This document shows, piece by piece, positions 20,343-32,013 of a stretch of DNA of 64,000 bases. This DNA comes from Anastrepha obliqua. Lineage: Eukaryota > Arthropoda > Insecta > Diptera > Tephritidae. The DNA lies in contig NC_072895.1 in NCBI RefSeq assembly GCF_027943255.1, positions 31,532,001 through 31,596,000 of the forward strand, in the 5' to 3' direction. The number at the start of each line of letters is the position of its first letter. Within the stretch, counting starts at the first letter, position 1. The position numbers and the translations under genes were made by a program. The notes under the pieces were generated by a model, which saw only the letters and a program-made list of their open reading frames with translations, had not been told where the DNA came from and did no database searches.

Positions 20343-20726
20343 TAAAGGGTGGTTTGGTTTCAAAGGCCGGTGTTGATTTTGAATAAAATACAATTTTTTT
20401 AGAAAATTATTGTAATTTTTCGTTATTATGATAATATTGGTATAGCTCATTTACGTATAGAACAAAATATCGGCTTAATGGTCGCCGCGGCCTCGGCGGC
20501 ACACCTCCATCCGATGGTCCAAATTTTCTATGACCCTGAGGCATAATTGAGGTTCTATGCCGTTAATGTGCCGAATTATCTCATCCTTTAGCTCTTAAAT
20601 TGTTGCTGGCTTATCGACGTACATCTTTTCTGTCAAATAACCCCAAAGGAAGAAGACTAACGGTGTCGTTGACGTTTAGGTGTGGTTCACATTCAACATC
20701 GGCCCTTGAAATTTAACCACCCCTTA
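20343..20726 (-). mobile_element. MITE-like deletion derivative of the TAAAGGGTGGT element
   Basis: Ends TAAAGGGTGGT...ACCACCCCTTA. The left 320 bases match 32014-32320 of the longer element nearly base for base; the sequence then jumps from the TCTAACGGTGT region to the GTTGACGTTTAGGTG terminal region, deleting most of the transposase. It retains only the C-terminal codons on the minus strand. Confidence 0.8.
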
Positions 20727-20729
20727 TAA

Positions 20730-21560
20730 CAAGGAAAGAAATCAGAAATGCCATCAAAATGTCTACGGACAACAAAGTGACAGGACCCGATGAATTGCCG
20801 TCTGAAATATTAAAGCTTATTGATAATGCAAATATAGAAATTCTTCAAATAATATTCAATTATATTTACGATACGGGAAAATATCCCCAAGATTGGCTAA
20901 ATCTACTTTCATTGCGCTTCCAAAAAAGAATTTCTGCAAAGAAGTGCTGTGATTACAGCTTAAAAAGTCTAATAAGATACTAATTCAAAATATTTTTAAA
21001 AGTTATTCATAACAGAATATATAAAAATTGTGAATTAGACCGGCAGAATGAGAGAAAAGCAATTCGGTTTCAAAGCTATGCCTATCCCAACACGGCAAGT
21101 TCTGTTCTGTATAGACGTTCTGGTTGAAAAATTGCAGAGATTTTCAAAAAAAATGTATTTATGTGTTTCATTGATTATAAAAAGCCATTCGAGATTGTGC
21201 AGCACGATAAACTTATCGATATTCTAAAAAAATGGATACAGATACTAAGTATATTCAATTCATAAAGAACCTCTACTGGCAGCAAACCGTAATTCCTATT
21301 CAAAGAAAAGTCAGGCAAGGGTGTATTCTCTCACCTTTACTATTTAACATCTAATCTGTTGGAATATTTCAGGAAGCGTTACATAATTCGGATGTCGGTA
21401 TTGAAGTAAACGATATTTATATTAACAATATCAGATATGCTGGCGACACTACCCTTCTAACAGCTCTGACCAGCAATGTTGCACTCTGCAGTAAGAATTA
21501 CGGGTTGAAAATCAATGCTAGCAAAACGAAGTAGAGATAGTTAGAAAAAGAAAGGCTTAC
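20730..21560 (+). pseudogene. RTE-type reverse transcriptase relic
   Basis: In several frames: D-N-K-V-T-G-P-D-E-L-P-S-E-I-L-K (20765-20820), D-T-G-K-Y-P-Q-D-W-L, F-I-D-Y-K-K-P-F-E at 21169-21195, V-R-Q-G-C-I-L-S-P-L-L-F-N at 21310-21350, and I-R-Y-A-G-D at 21430-21447. The last is the Y-A-D-D active site with the first Asp changed to Gly. Frameshifts and stops separate the blocks. It lacks endonuclease and thumb. Confidence 0.75.
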
Positions 21561-22149
21561 GTAAATATGATACAAGCTTAACCGTTAACGACTGAAATAT
21601 ACAATGAGTGCAAAATTTCAAATATTAGATTGGGGAATAAGTTAGTAGCGTTTTTACCGAAGACTTTTGTTGTTTTGAAGGAGTATGGTTTGACCATGTG
21701 GATCAGTTCTTTTCAGTCGAATAGCCTCGTTGTTGACTGTGGCATTCTTTTCGAGCATTTCCCAGTACACCATACCCTTCTAGTCTCACCAAACACATAT
21801 CACTTGGATGAAGATCCGGCTTGACTCTTGGCTTTGGCGTATCTGCTGGAGCCACCCACTCTTTTCTTGGCTCCATATTGGTGTATAGGCACCACTTCTC
21901 ATCTCCGGTGACGATTCGGTACAAAAACCGCCGTTTATTGCCGAGTGTTGCTCAATGACGGGCGAAATGCTGAGAAGCAATGCTTTGTTTTTTCTTCGTT
22001 GAGCTCGTGAGGTACCCAGACTCCCAATTTTTCGGTAAATCCCATTGAATGAAGGTGACTGAGAATCGTTTTATGATCTCAGTTCATTTTTTCCACCAAT
22101 TCACGACTGATTTGGCCACCGTTCCTCCGTTCGTTCAAAAGTGATTTTA

Positions 22150-23364
22150 CAGTCTGTTACATAAGAGCGTGGTCACTGTTAAATAATACCAACAATTGAT
22201 TTTTCGAAAATTCGCAAATTTATTGATAATTTGGTTGTCAATACTCAATGCAAATACCTCAGTAGCAAGTCCAATCTCCTGCATTGTCAGTTATAGCCTG
22301 GCACCGTCGTGGCATACTTTGCACTAGTTTTTCTGCATATTCTACCGAAAAAGACCTCCAAATTTTCCGAATTTGTCGAGAAAGTTGATCTAAATTACAT
22401 GTCTTGCGTCTGCGAAGCTGCATTGTCATCAGAGCCCACACATTTTCTATAGGATTTGCATCCGGTGACTGAGATGGCCAATCTAAAGTGACAACTCCGT
22501 TTTGCGCCTTCCACTCGCTACACGCTCGACTCCGATGCTTCGAATCGTTGTCCTCTTGAAGGATCCAGCTTTCATTTTTCTTGATATGCCATTGCTTAGC
22601 AGATGGTAACAAAGCCTTTTGATATATTTCATTCCTTTTTCCGCATTTAAATTCTCGGTAAATAAGAACAAAGTACCGAAACCTTTGTTTGAGAAGCCCC
22701 CCCAAACATGGACATTGACGGGGTGTTTAACAGTCCGTTGAAGCATCCTACTGGTGGAAGTTGTCCAGGTGTGTTTGATGCTCGGAAATGCCCAGAAGAA
22801 GGATTCATCGGAAAAAATTACGCTGCTCCAATTGCGGTCCAAGTTTTCTTTCACCCATTCCACTCGTTTTTCAACGTGTTTTGCACTCTACATTGGTTTT
22901 TCCAAAGTACTGCGATATTTCAGTTTATTGGCAAGCAAGGGCGAATCATTCCGTAAGATATGTCAACACCTTTTGCTTTCAATTCACAACAGTTCTACGT
23001 AAAGTCAAAGTTGGACCTTTCGAGAACAATGCGACAATCTTTTTTTCGTCTTCTTTGAAGACTTTGCTTGAACTTCCGCAATCAGAAAAATCATCAACGT
23101 TACCGACCTTTTTATAGCGCAGCAGCAGTTTGCGTTAATTTGGGTCCTTTTTCATGCAAACATAGAAAAATTGCCTCAAAGCGAGAGGCGTGAACAGCAC
23201 TCATTTCGAAAAACCACTAAATCGAACACTTAATTTGACAGACGGCTGACTTTTTACAAAAAGCATGAAGGACTGAGGTGCCCTCTATGTCATAGAGAAA
23301 GAAACAGGACGCTCTGATTTTTTATCTACGCGTAATAGTGACCACGCTCTTATGTAATAGACTG
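22150..23364 (-). mobile_element. Tc1-like DD34E element (1215 bp) nested in a mariner
   Basis: Inverted repeats CAGTCTGTTACATAAGAGCG (left) and a near-identical right copy reading CAGTCTATTACATAAGAGCG. TA dinucleotides flank both ends (22148-22149, 23365-23366). The mariner sequence is continuous if this block is removed, apart from the TA duplication. Confidence 0.9.
22259..22863 (-). pseudogene. Tc1 transposase, frameshifted C-terminal two-thirds
   Basis: 22863-22680 carries V-I-F-S-D-E-S-F-F (first catalytic Asp) and V-H-V-W-G-G-F; the frame then shifts and 22705-22259 carries I-L-Q-E-D-N-D-S-K-H (second Asp) and W-P-S-Q-S-P-D-A-N-P-I-E-N-V-W (Glu). Thirty-four residues separate Asp and Glu, the DD34E spacing of Tc1. 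The N-terminal helix-turn-helix lies in 22870-23120 in a disrupted frame. Catalytic residues are intact but the gene is not. Confidence 0.85.
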
Positions 23365-23600
23365 TAGATGTTCTTCAACGAAATCAGAAGGCATTTCGCT
23401 GCGGGACGTGTCGTCGACGTCAAAGTTGTCATTTTTGAACTTTGCAAACCATTTGCTTTGGCAGCTTTTTAATCTCGATGAACAGCAAAGAAGAGCGGGT
23501 ATCGAAAATATTGATTTCTGCCTCCTGGGTATTCAATTTCTAAGCCTCAAAACTAATAAATCATTAAATAACTCAAAAATACCATTAACATAGTTTTACA

Positions 23601-24896
23601 GAGCCGAAAGAGTTCTGTGGAATAAATACTTACCTTTTGCCAAGGAGCAAAGAAATCGTTGTAAACTAAAAAAATAAAAAAATACTATGAACTTAATCTC
23701 CAATCCAATAACTGCCATGAAATGAGCTACCAGATTATATGTAATAAAAATATTACTCCAACAATATTTCTGCTTTGTATTATCATTTTAAGTTCTCAAG
23801 CTCTTGAAAAGCAAGCTCCTATACAAAAACCATATAAATCCAAGTTTCAATCGTTGTGCAGATTTAAAAAAAATTTCACAAAGTTTGGATGCGCAAATGC
23901 GGCCGCTTGAGTGTCTGACAAAATGCAGTTACGCTTCGAGTTGCAGCTCTTCTGAGACATTTTCTACTACAAATTTCTATGTCATTAATCTCGACTTGAA
24001 AGACTGTAAAAGATAACCGGCTATTGGTAATGATATTTAAAGTTTAATTTTTATTTCTATGAAGCCCCGAAAAGTAACAAAAAAATTGCATATAAAAAAC
24101 ATAAGAAATAAAAAAAATTTAATAAAAATAGTGACGAATATTCCGCTACCACAAAACTGCTGCACAAACTTTCTTTCTTTCACACATTTCTTTCTACGAG
24201 TTTTTGAAGTGGATTATGCAGTTTTAAAAAAAGGGTTTTGTGACATTCCACGCAAAACTACGTGTTTTTATCAGTTGCACTGTCGTCACCATTGCCTTCA
24301 TTGCTAGTTACTAGCCTTCTTGCAACATGTGAGTACACGTCTACTTTCATCTGCACATCTGAGTGCACCTACACGCACTTCCATTCACATTGTCTTCTAC
24401 TATTCTTCGCAATTGTTTACTTTATTATGTTCCTGTTTATTGTTTAAAGTTTTTATTTTCGTTTTGTCGCTGGTACTGTGTTTTTAGCCAGAGTGAATGC
24501 TAAGACATAGCTTCATATGCCAGCAAAAATATGGTAGTAATATATATGTACTTAGATGAGGCACTAGGATGCCAACAGAGTGGTTTGAGCATTTAATGGA
24601 CTATCTGACGAAAATAGTTTTTATTGTTTTTGTAACTCACTCGAGCTTCTAATATCAGTTTCTTTTGAAATTTTTGCTTTGCAGAAGCGTACATATTTTT
24701 TACTTAAAGTGATTTCCTATGGGTTATCAGCTATGGTCATAAATATTCTTAAGAAATATGAAATCGGTACTATGAATTTCTTGCGCCGAGAATTTAGATA
24801 CAGCCCAACTTATTTAATCAATTATTTAGGTAGGAAAGCGGAAGGAATTCCATAGAGCCTGCAGAGTCCTCACTCAATGCCCTATTTATATATATA
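23601..24896. other. intron 1 sequence without recognised features
   Basis: AT-rich intronic DNA. Short open stretches near 23700-24450 show no family motif and look like chance. Confidence 0.55.
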
Positions 24897-24897
24897 T

Positions 24898-25180
24898 ATA
24901 ATTGGCGCATACACCCTTTTTGGGTGTTTGGCCGAGCTCCTCCTCCTATTTGTGGTGTGCGTCTTGATGTTGTTCCACAAATGGAGGGGCCTACAGTTTT
25001 AAGCCAACTTCGAACGGCGAATGATTTGTATGAGAAGTTTTGCCATTGCCTGCCGATTGGCGACCGCTATTAGAAAGATGTTTTTTTTTATTAATTTTGG
25101 TTTCACGGAGATTCGAATCAACGTTCTCTCTGTGAATTCCGAATGGTAATTACGCATCAACCCATTCGGCTACGGCTATT
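24898..25180 (-). mobile_element. tRNA-derived SINE, copy 2
   Basis: Body begins ATAATTGGCGCATACACCC next to a TA-repeat at 24887-24900; the head complementary to the A box lies at 25165-25178 and the B box complement GATTCGAATCAACG at 25110-25123. It is immediately followed by 60 bases and then the DD41D mariner copy 2. Confidence 0.85.
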
Positions 25181-25240
25181 TGCTGATGCTGATTTTCCGC
25201 GTAATTTTCTGACCGATTTCACCCCGCCTGTAAGGATATA

Positions 25241-26539
25241 CAGGGTGGCTGATGAATTTTGCTACATTAAGAAACTCAAATAACTTTTTTTTTAGTGTAT
25301 GGAATTCATTTAATATATTTTTTTTTCAAGTTGAAGGTCATTAAATTTTATTAAATGTAGCTTAACTAGTTTTAAAAATAATTGAATTTAAATGCCCCCC
25401 ATGCTCGTTGACACAAGTGCGGCATCTTAGTAAAAAGTTGTTCATTGCTGCTTTGAGAGTTGCGACAGGAATAGCCGCAATTCTTGCCCGAATGGATTGT
25501 TTTAGTTCATCCAAATTTGTTGGCTTTGTTTTATAAACTTCTTGTTTACATAAACCCCACAAGAAAAAGTCAGGTGCAGTAAGGTCAGGCGACCTGGGGG
25601 GCCAACGAAATTCGGAGTTTCTTGAAATCAGTTTATAGGGAAATTTTCGTCGCAACTCTGTCACAACAGTCTGGGCTATGTGAGACGTTGCCCCATCTTG
25701 TTGAAACCACACAGAGTTGAAAGGAATTCTCTTTCGGCGTAGTTCTGGATAGAAAAATTCTTTCAGCATTTTCAAATAACGGTCTCCAGTAACCGTAACG
25801 GTGTGACCATTTTCTTCAAAAAAATAAGGCCCGACAATACAGCGTGAAGAAACCGCACACCACACTGTCACGCGAAGAGAATGCAATTCCGTCTCGTGGA
25901 GTATCTGTGGGTTAGAAGTACTCCATATTCGACAATTTTGTTTGTTCACATTGCCGTTTAAATCGAAATGGGCCTCATCAGACATGAAAAGGCAGTTTAA
26001 CATGTTTTGGTCTTCTCTGGCAAAATTCCAAGCGAATCGGCAAGTCTGCTGCATTCAGTTTGTTAACCATTTGAATTTTGTAGGGAAATAAGTCTAAATC
26101 TTTCTGCATTATTGTTTGCAAAGACTGTCGGCTGACACCAAGTTGAGCAGATAAGCTTCTTGTTGAAACCCTTGGATTGCTTTGTATAGCTGCAGCTACA
26201 GCAGCGATCGTTTCCTCCGTCCGAACTGGTGGGTTTCGATGATAAGGCCTTCTTGCGACTGTTCCCTGCTCAGCAAAATTATTCACCAGTCTCATTATGG
26301 TCCATCTGCTCGGGGGATCGCCGCCAAACATCCGCCTGTACTCTCTCTGTACCAAAACTACGGACTCCAGTGCGTGATAGCGGCGGACTATCCAAATTCT
26401 TGTTTGCGTGTCCCAGTTATCCATTTTAATAAATTTTAAAGATCAATCTGCAAATTAAAACAAAAATGGAACAGATAACTTAAACAGAAAAAAAGTTATT
26501 CAATTTTTTTTTTGGTAGCGGCTTTCATCAGCCACCCTG
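25241..26539 (-). mobile_element. DD41D mariner element, copy 2 (1299 bp)
   Basis: Same CAGGGTGGCTGATGAA inverted repeats as copy 1, flanked by TA at 25239-25240 and 26540-26541. It differs from copy 1 by few substitutions and small indels, so the two inserted recently from one source. Confidence 0.95.
25362..26424 (-). pseudogene. DD41D mariner transposase, 20-bp deletion
   Basis: 26424-25978 encodes the helix-turn-helix part and 26054-25362 (230 codons) encodes the whole catalytic core with D-E-A-H-F, Q-Q-D-G-A-T-S-H and A-P-D-F-F-L-W. The join near 26016 lacks 20 bases present in copy 1 (between L-E-F-C-Q and E-D-Q-N-M), which shifts the frame. The seven-A run that is eight A in copy 1 is in frame here, so the two copies carry different single lesions. 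Confidence 0.9.
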
Positions 26540-26542
26540 TAT

Positions 26543-26770
26543 ATACCAGGACTCGTGAATCTGGAATCTGTCATCAACATTGCTTCCTTGATTCCCTGGC
26601 GGGACGTAAGGCACCAACAACACCTACGCACCATCTCATCCAGATACTGAGTAACGCCTTCACCTACTTCCAGCTTAGCCCGAGTTGAGCCGTCTCGCAA
26701 TTCATAGTTCTTTGCCAGGCTTTCAAGGAAATATAAATATAAAGCCTTCAAATCAAATTTTAACAATAAT
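26543..26770 (-). pseudogene. possible LTR-retrotransposon gag fragment
   Basis: The minus strand encodes about 75 residues (L-R-D-G-S-T-R-A-K-L-E-V-G-E-G-V-T-Q-Y-L-D-E-M-V-R-R) that suggest a capsid-like gag helix region, ending exactly at the inverted repeat of mariner copy 2. No protease, RT or LTR was seen nearby. Assignment is weak. Confidence 0.25.
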
Positions 26771-27389
26771 AATTTGAAGAGCCTTAAGGCTCTAGCTAAA
26801 CGAGAGCTAAAATAAAGTTTGACCTTATAATTCTCACTACTTTTTTATTAAATCATATACGAATATATACATATAACGGAAAAACCAAAGGACCAGTCTA
26901 GATTTTGCGTGCGATTCGGTGTCACCCTCACTCAAACTTGTACACCAGTTGATGGCTTTTATTATAAAAATGTATGCAACAGGAAACAAACGAGAAGAAA
27001 AAAGGCTGCAAGCAAAGCCATAGGAAATGTGACAAAGACAGAAATAGAAAAGGTCTAAATTCAGCAACAATGTATTTTTCTAAGAGACTACCATGTAAAC
27101 GATACCCGTACAGACATACACACAAATACATATACCCATGTGTGTGTATCAGTAAAATGAAATTGCAAGTTAAAATTTTCTATGTCAAGCATAAACAAGT
27201 GCACACTTACACACACATACGTGTTTAAAATATCAGGCATTGCAATTTTATGTATAATATATATGTACATATACAGGGTGTTTCATTTTATTGCATCTAT
27301 GTTGCTGTTTACAACCTCTCGACCAATTGGCTGATGCCGTTCCGCGGAAAATCGTCTGGTCTGGTATCAAAGAAGTTTTTGAGTTTTTA
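26771..27389. other. intron 1 sequence without recognised features
   Basis: AT-rich, with CA/TG-rich patches at 27110-27230. 27273-27300 begins CAGGGTGTTTCATTTTATTGC, which resembles a TIR end, but no partner was found. Confidence 0.45.
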
Positions 27390-28260
27390 AAGACATCCTA
27401 GCTAGCGAAGGTAACGCCTTTTATATTTTCTGGTGGAGATCAGAAAAGATGGAAATCGGTCGATGCAAGGTCAGGAGAATACAACGGATGCTGAAGGACC
27501 TCCCATTCAAGCTCTTGGAGTGTGGTTTTGACGACTTGTGCAACATGGGGCCTGGCGTTGGAGTATGGTCCATTAGATATTTTCAGTCGAATAGCCTCAT
27601 TTCACTTGCCGGCAATGTAGAACTCCTTATTGACCACCCACACCTTTCTTCACTTCATATTGATGTATAGGCAAGATTCCTCATCTTCCGTGACGATTCG
27701 GTAAAAAAAAGCGCTGTTTATGACTGAGTGTTGCTCAATGACGGGCGAGATGCTGAGACGCAATTTGAAGGCGAATTTCTTTGTTTTTTTCTTCGTTGAG
27801 CTCGTGAGGCACCCAGGACCCTAATTTGTCTGTAAATCCCAATGAATGAAAGTGAATCAGAATCGTTTTACAAAATGATTTCAGCAATTTACGACTGGTT
27901 TGGCGACCATTCCTCCGCTCCTTCAAAAGTGATTTGAGACGTTCGATGTGTCATTGACGGCAAAGTCGCTATTTTTGAACTTTTCAAACCACTTCCGTAC
28001 TGTAGACTCGCCTAAGACACCTTCTCCATACACGTCGTAAATATTCCGGGCTGCTTCAGCAGCTTTTTGACCTCGATGAAAAGCAAAAAAAGCAGGTGTC
28101 GAAAATGTGGACCTTTACCTCCTGTTTTGACGTTAAGTGGATAGTAAAATCGTAAAGTTTTGTGAGGAACATTAAAGTCAATCTGTTCAAAAACTTCCGG
28201 ACAATAAACAGAACCACAAATAGCATCGAAAACAAACATGAAGCATTGAAGGGTAAGTCT
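27390..28260 (-). pseudogene. mariner (DD34D type) relic
   Basis: On the minus strand 28100-27940 gives helix-turn-helix codons, 27830-27790 W-V-P-H-E-L-N-E, about 27690 an eroded W-x-L-Y block, and 27570-27440 N-A-R-P-H-V-A-Q-V-V ... Y-S-P-D-L-A-S-T-D-F-H-L-F, the second and third catalytic blocks. The second Asp (H-D-N-A-R-P) is lost at a deletion boundary. Frameshifts throughout. It is related to the element at 21625. Confidence 0.7.
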
Positions 28261-28379
28261 ATGGCCAAGGGACCTCAGATTTATTAGCATGCACCGAGCA
28301 CTTAAGATGGAAGTGGGTCAGAGGAATAAAGAGTTTGCAGAGTGAATCGGATAAAACTTCACTCTACCTTTTCAATTCG

Positions 28380-29160
28380 ATTTGAATGAGAGGCATAAAT
28401 TGGATTCTAAATCAAAGATGCATATGAGCGAACCAGGGAACCGCTGCTCTTCGAAGTTAGTCGGTGAATGTAAGACAAAACGGAACAGTGTTGTAAAACA
28501 CAACAAAGTTAGTCTTATTTGGGAGCCTGGACATTGTGGTGTTAACGAGTTAGCTGATAAATTGGCAAATGAAGGCTCTGCAAGTATACCAGGCCCTGAA
28601 TCCTTTCTAGGTGTCAATTCCGCATCGATTCAACTATGGATTGACCGCTTTATGAGGTCTACTCATAGATGACGTTGGTCTGAGTTGAACTCGGGCGGAG
28701 TAGCCAGCAGAGCTTTGTGAAAGAACCAAACAGGAAAATAGCGACCTTTCTCCTAAAACTCAGCAGAAAGGACCTGAGAGTACTGGTGGATGTAATCACA
28801 GGGCACAACGTCTGTGGTCAGCATATGGCTGTTCCGTCTTGAGGATGACGACACTGCAGAGCATTTTCTCGGTAGCTGTCCGACGTTTTCCAGCATCAGA
28901 CTTAAGATATTGGGTTGCGATATACTGAGTATCGACAAAGCTCACACTCTTCCTCTTCCGAATCTCTTAAAATTCGTCAAGGAATCCAAGAGATTTGCGG
29001 AAAAGTGACCTCAAACTAATTTGTCCGTTTTATCATCCACTTCTTATCTTTCCTATCCCTATTATTTCTACCGGAATCTATCCGGGTGTAGTAAAATGGG
29101 CTCCTGAATGAGTGCTTGGACTTATCTAACCCCCCACAAATCTAATTTAATCTAAAAGTC
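28380..29160 (+). pseudogene. I/R1-type retrotransposon, RNase H and 3' end
   Basis: 28500-28620 reads V-S-L-I-W-E-P-G-H-C-G-V-N-E-L-A-D-K-L-A, the RNase H block around the catalytic D and H, with W-V-P-G-H-S-G as the usual form. 28814-29008 reads D-D-T-A-E-H-F-L-G-S-C-P-T-F, part of the C-terminal knuckle, and L-L-K-F-V-K-E-S. Frameshifts and stops lie between. 29010-29160 is probably 3' UTR. The same family recurs at 49385-49780. Confidence 0.7.
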
Positions 29161-29164
29161 CATT

Positions 29165-29515
29165 GTACTGCTCTCGGATTCTCTTTTTAATTTTCTTTAA
29201 ATCAACCCGACCTCTGTAGAAATCTCAATAGATCTTGTGGTACCAGGGGGCCAAGATGGTACCTTCCTAGCACATCAGTGCCAAAGACCTCAAGCCTGCT
29301 TCGAGCGAAGGCCGGGTCATCCGTTGTCAAAGTCATCCGTTGTCTCATCCTCTTCTCCACATACTGTCCAATTCCAATAACGAAGAACCCAAAGTTTCTA
29401 AGCATACTTGAGTGTTCGTAGTTGAGATGAAGCTTGTAGCTTAAGACTCTCCGTTTGATTGCGGCGCGTGTAAACGCAGCTTTTCCTGCAATGCATAGAG
29501 GTACCACATTTATAC
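29165..29515 (-). pseudogene. I-type retrotransposon C-terminal fragment
   Basis: The minus-strand frame 29507-29202 carries D-D-P-A-F-A-R-S-R-L-E-V-F-G-T and L-L-R-F-L-Q-R-S-G-R, the usual end of I/LOA-type ORF2 after the CCHC knuckle. It lies tail to tail with the plus-strand relic ending at 29160. Confidence 0.45.
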
Positions 29516-29737
29516 AAAAGTGGACAGATAAAGCTAAAAATGAAAGATTTTCATTGTCTAATCAAAGCTTAACCTTGATCACAGAGTCCTTCTAGTCCTT
29601 CATCAAGCCCATCTAAACGTATGCGTCATAAGTGTGGGGTAGTGCAAGTGCCAGCAATATTGCAAGTATACAACGAAGGTAATCTAAAATATTAAGAATG
29701 GTTACTGGAGCGCCGTGGTACATATATGTATATATAT

Positions 29738-30050
29738 AATTGGCGCGTACACCCTTTTTGGGTTCTTGACCGAGCTCCTCCTCCCATTTGTGGTGTGCGT
29801 CTTGATGTTGTTCCACAAATGGAGGGACCTACAGTTTCAAGCCGACTCCGAACGGCAGATATTTTTATGAGGAGCTTTTTCATGGCAGAAATGCACTCGG
29901 AGGTTTGCCATTGCCTGCCGAGGGGCGACCGCTATTACATAGAAAAATGTTTTTCTTAATTTTGGTGTTTCACCGAGATTTGAACCTACGTTCGCTCTGT
30001 GAATTCCGAATGGTAGTCACGCAGCAACCCATTCGGCTACGGCGGCCGCC
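29738..30050 (-). mobile_element. tRNA-derived SINE, copy 3 (complete)
   Basis: Full-length minus-strand copy: head GGCGGCCGCCGTAGCC starts at 30050, A box TAGCCGAATGG complement near 30030-30040, B box complement AGATTTGAACC near 29977-29987, body to ATAATTGGCGCG at 29738 followed by TATATA. Closest to the copies at 42188 and 54187. Confidence 0.9.
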
Positions 30051-31800
30051 AATATTCCATTAGTGGCAGCAGAAATAGCAGTAATCGCACAAAACTACTG
30101 AGACACCACCCAAATCCATTGGCTCGGTCGCTGTTGCATACCGTCAATTCGTCACATCTCAGAAGAATTGGCCTTCCAACCCTGTGACGCAGGGTTGAGG
30201 CCCCCATAACAACCTTAACCTTCTTCATAGTCCGGTCCCTTTAGACATTCGAAGCTACTAAAATTTATAACAAGCTGAAGATGGGTGGATGGAGCTTCAC
30301 CCTTACGTTTATTCCTAATTTGCCCGGACTATTCAAGAAGCTGTACGTACTCTAACTTGGGTTAAAAGGCGAAAAGTATAGTGCATATAAAGTAAAAGTA
30401 TAAAGTAAAGTATAAAATTATTGAAATAATTATTTTGTGTTTAATTTGTTGCGCACCCCTGATTGAGAGTAATTTCCATCAAAAGTTTTGCGAAACTCAG
30501 ACACTCCAGGAGTTTGGTAATTTCTCAGAACACACCCTGTTGGCGTTTGTATTTTGTTGTTGGCAAGGTTAAACTTCCATCAACTAAATGAAAACGAAAG
30601 TTTACTCAGCGTCACACCATTCCATACAAATACATGCATGATTCACACAGAAGTGTCATTTGCATATGAGCTCTAAGGTTTTGTTTTCCATAAGCGCGTC
30701 TATTATGTGTTCGTAAGCGTATGTATGTGTGTGCGTGTGTTTCTGTAAGCAAGTGAAAAGGCGTTGACAGCAAATCGCTTTTGAGATTGCACGTGTGTGG
30801 TCTCCAGCAACAACACCAGCTGCAGGCTGCAATAAATAGACATTTGGGATCATTTATGTACGTACGTACACCTGCAATGGCGACATGAGGTATGTGGAAT
30901 GTGGCATGTGGCATGTGACATGCTACATATGTTCTGCGTATGTGTAATGCCGACTGTTGCATGGCGTTGACTTGAGTTGAACGAAAAGTCATTAAGTGCA
31001 CCAAGGTATACTTTAAGTGCATAAGCATAGACAAGCAACTATTTGTCTTTGATCTACACTCAAGCGCACATGCATGTGTATATATGAGTAAGTATCATAC
31101 ATGCATGTGTGTACTACACAACAAAGCAATTGTAAATCTGTGAATGTAAGCTTCTGCTTTCTGCTGCAATGCCCCCGTATCAGCTGGCTATGGAAAGTAT
31201 GAAGAACGGGGATGTCATTGCCACCTTAACTTTTACTGTTGGATATGCACAAATCCATTTGGAAGATTTTTGGTAACATTTATTACTTATTTACAGTGTC
31301 AGTTAGACATACATACACACGCGCATACATACAGACTCATATAAGCAATGACATTTACAATCAATTTCCTTAGACGGCAGCCATGGCAGAGTTCACGGTT
31401 GTTTGAAATAAAAGTGTTTACTGACCCTGGCCTAAGCTTAAGTGCTAGTAGCGTTGGAAACGAGTGAGCTGCTTTTGGAATTCATGAAATTCAGATTGTG
31501 ATACAAAATTCATATTATGGAAATATAAATTACAAATACTGCAAGCACCGAAAAATGTTGAATGGAGATATGCAAATTTTTATCCATTTTCTCTTAATGC
31601 CGGTGGGTGTCAGTCGTCTAAGCGTGCATTTCCGGAATTTAATACAATTTTGCTTGTCCTTGATGCAAGCACATCTTGTGAGAAATTGCGCATACTTAAA
31701 AAAAACATTATTATTCTATTAATATCGAGCCGAGAAATACAGTTTGTGCAAAATTGATCATTAGAAATATTATAAGGAGTTTTGAAACCAATTTAATTAG
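30051..31800. other. intron 1 sequence without recognised features
   Basis: Less repeat-dense stretch with CATGTG and TATGTG-rich patches (30880-30950, 31065-31110). No TE protein motif or terminal repeat was found. It could hold cis-regulatory sequence, but nothing in it proves that. Confidence 0.45.
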
Positions 31801-31804
31801 ACCT

Positions 31805-32012
31805 GCCATAAGTTCCGCTACAAGATAAGTCCATTATAAATGGTGGATGATTTTGAATAAAGTTGAATTTTTTTAGGAAACTATTGTCATTTCTCCTTAT
31901 TCTGATAATACTGGGGTAACTCAATTACGTATGGAATAAAATATCTGCGAAATGGCCGCCGCGGCCTCGGCGCCACACCTCCAAAGACCACCAAATGCAA
32001 ATAGTTCCTTAT
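31805..32012 (-). mobile_element. truncated end of a TAAAGGGTGGT element
   Basis: 31840-31985 repeats the terminal region found at 32035-32180 and 20360-20530 (G-A-T-T-T-T-G-A-A-T-A-A-A..., a GGCCGCCGCGGCCTCGGCG block and CACACCTCC). It directly abuts the longer copy at 32014, giving a partial tandem arrangement. Confidence 0.65.
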
Positions 32013-32013
32013 C

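Larger units (their letters stand above)
21625..23600 (-). mobile_element. mariner (DD34D type) broken by a Tc1 insertion
   Basis: The right-hand end (21625) starts TTAGATTGGGGAATAAG, a typical mariner inverted repeat. The minus strand encodes R-I-V-T-G-D-E-K-W-C-L-Y (first catalytic Asp region, about 21920-21890) and K-E-C-H-S-Q-Q; upstream W-V-P-H-E-L follows frameshifts near 22005. At 22150 the coding sequence is cut by the Tc1 element and resumes after 23366 with helix-turn-helix codons. The central catalytic part is deleted. The left end near 23600 is not defined. Confidence 0.7.
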
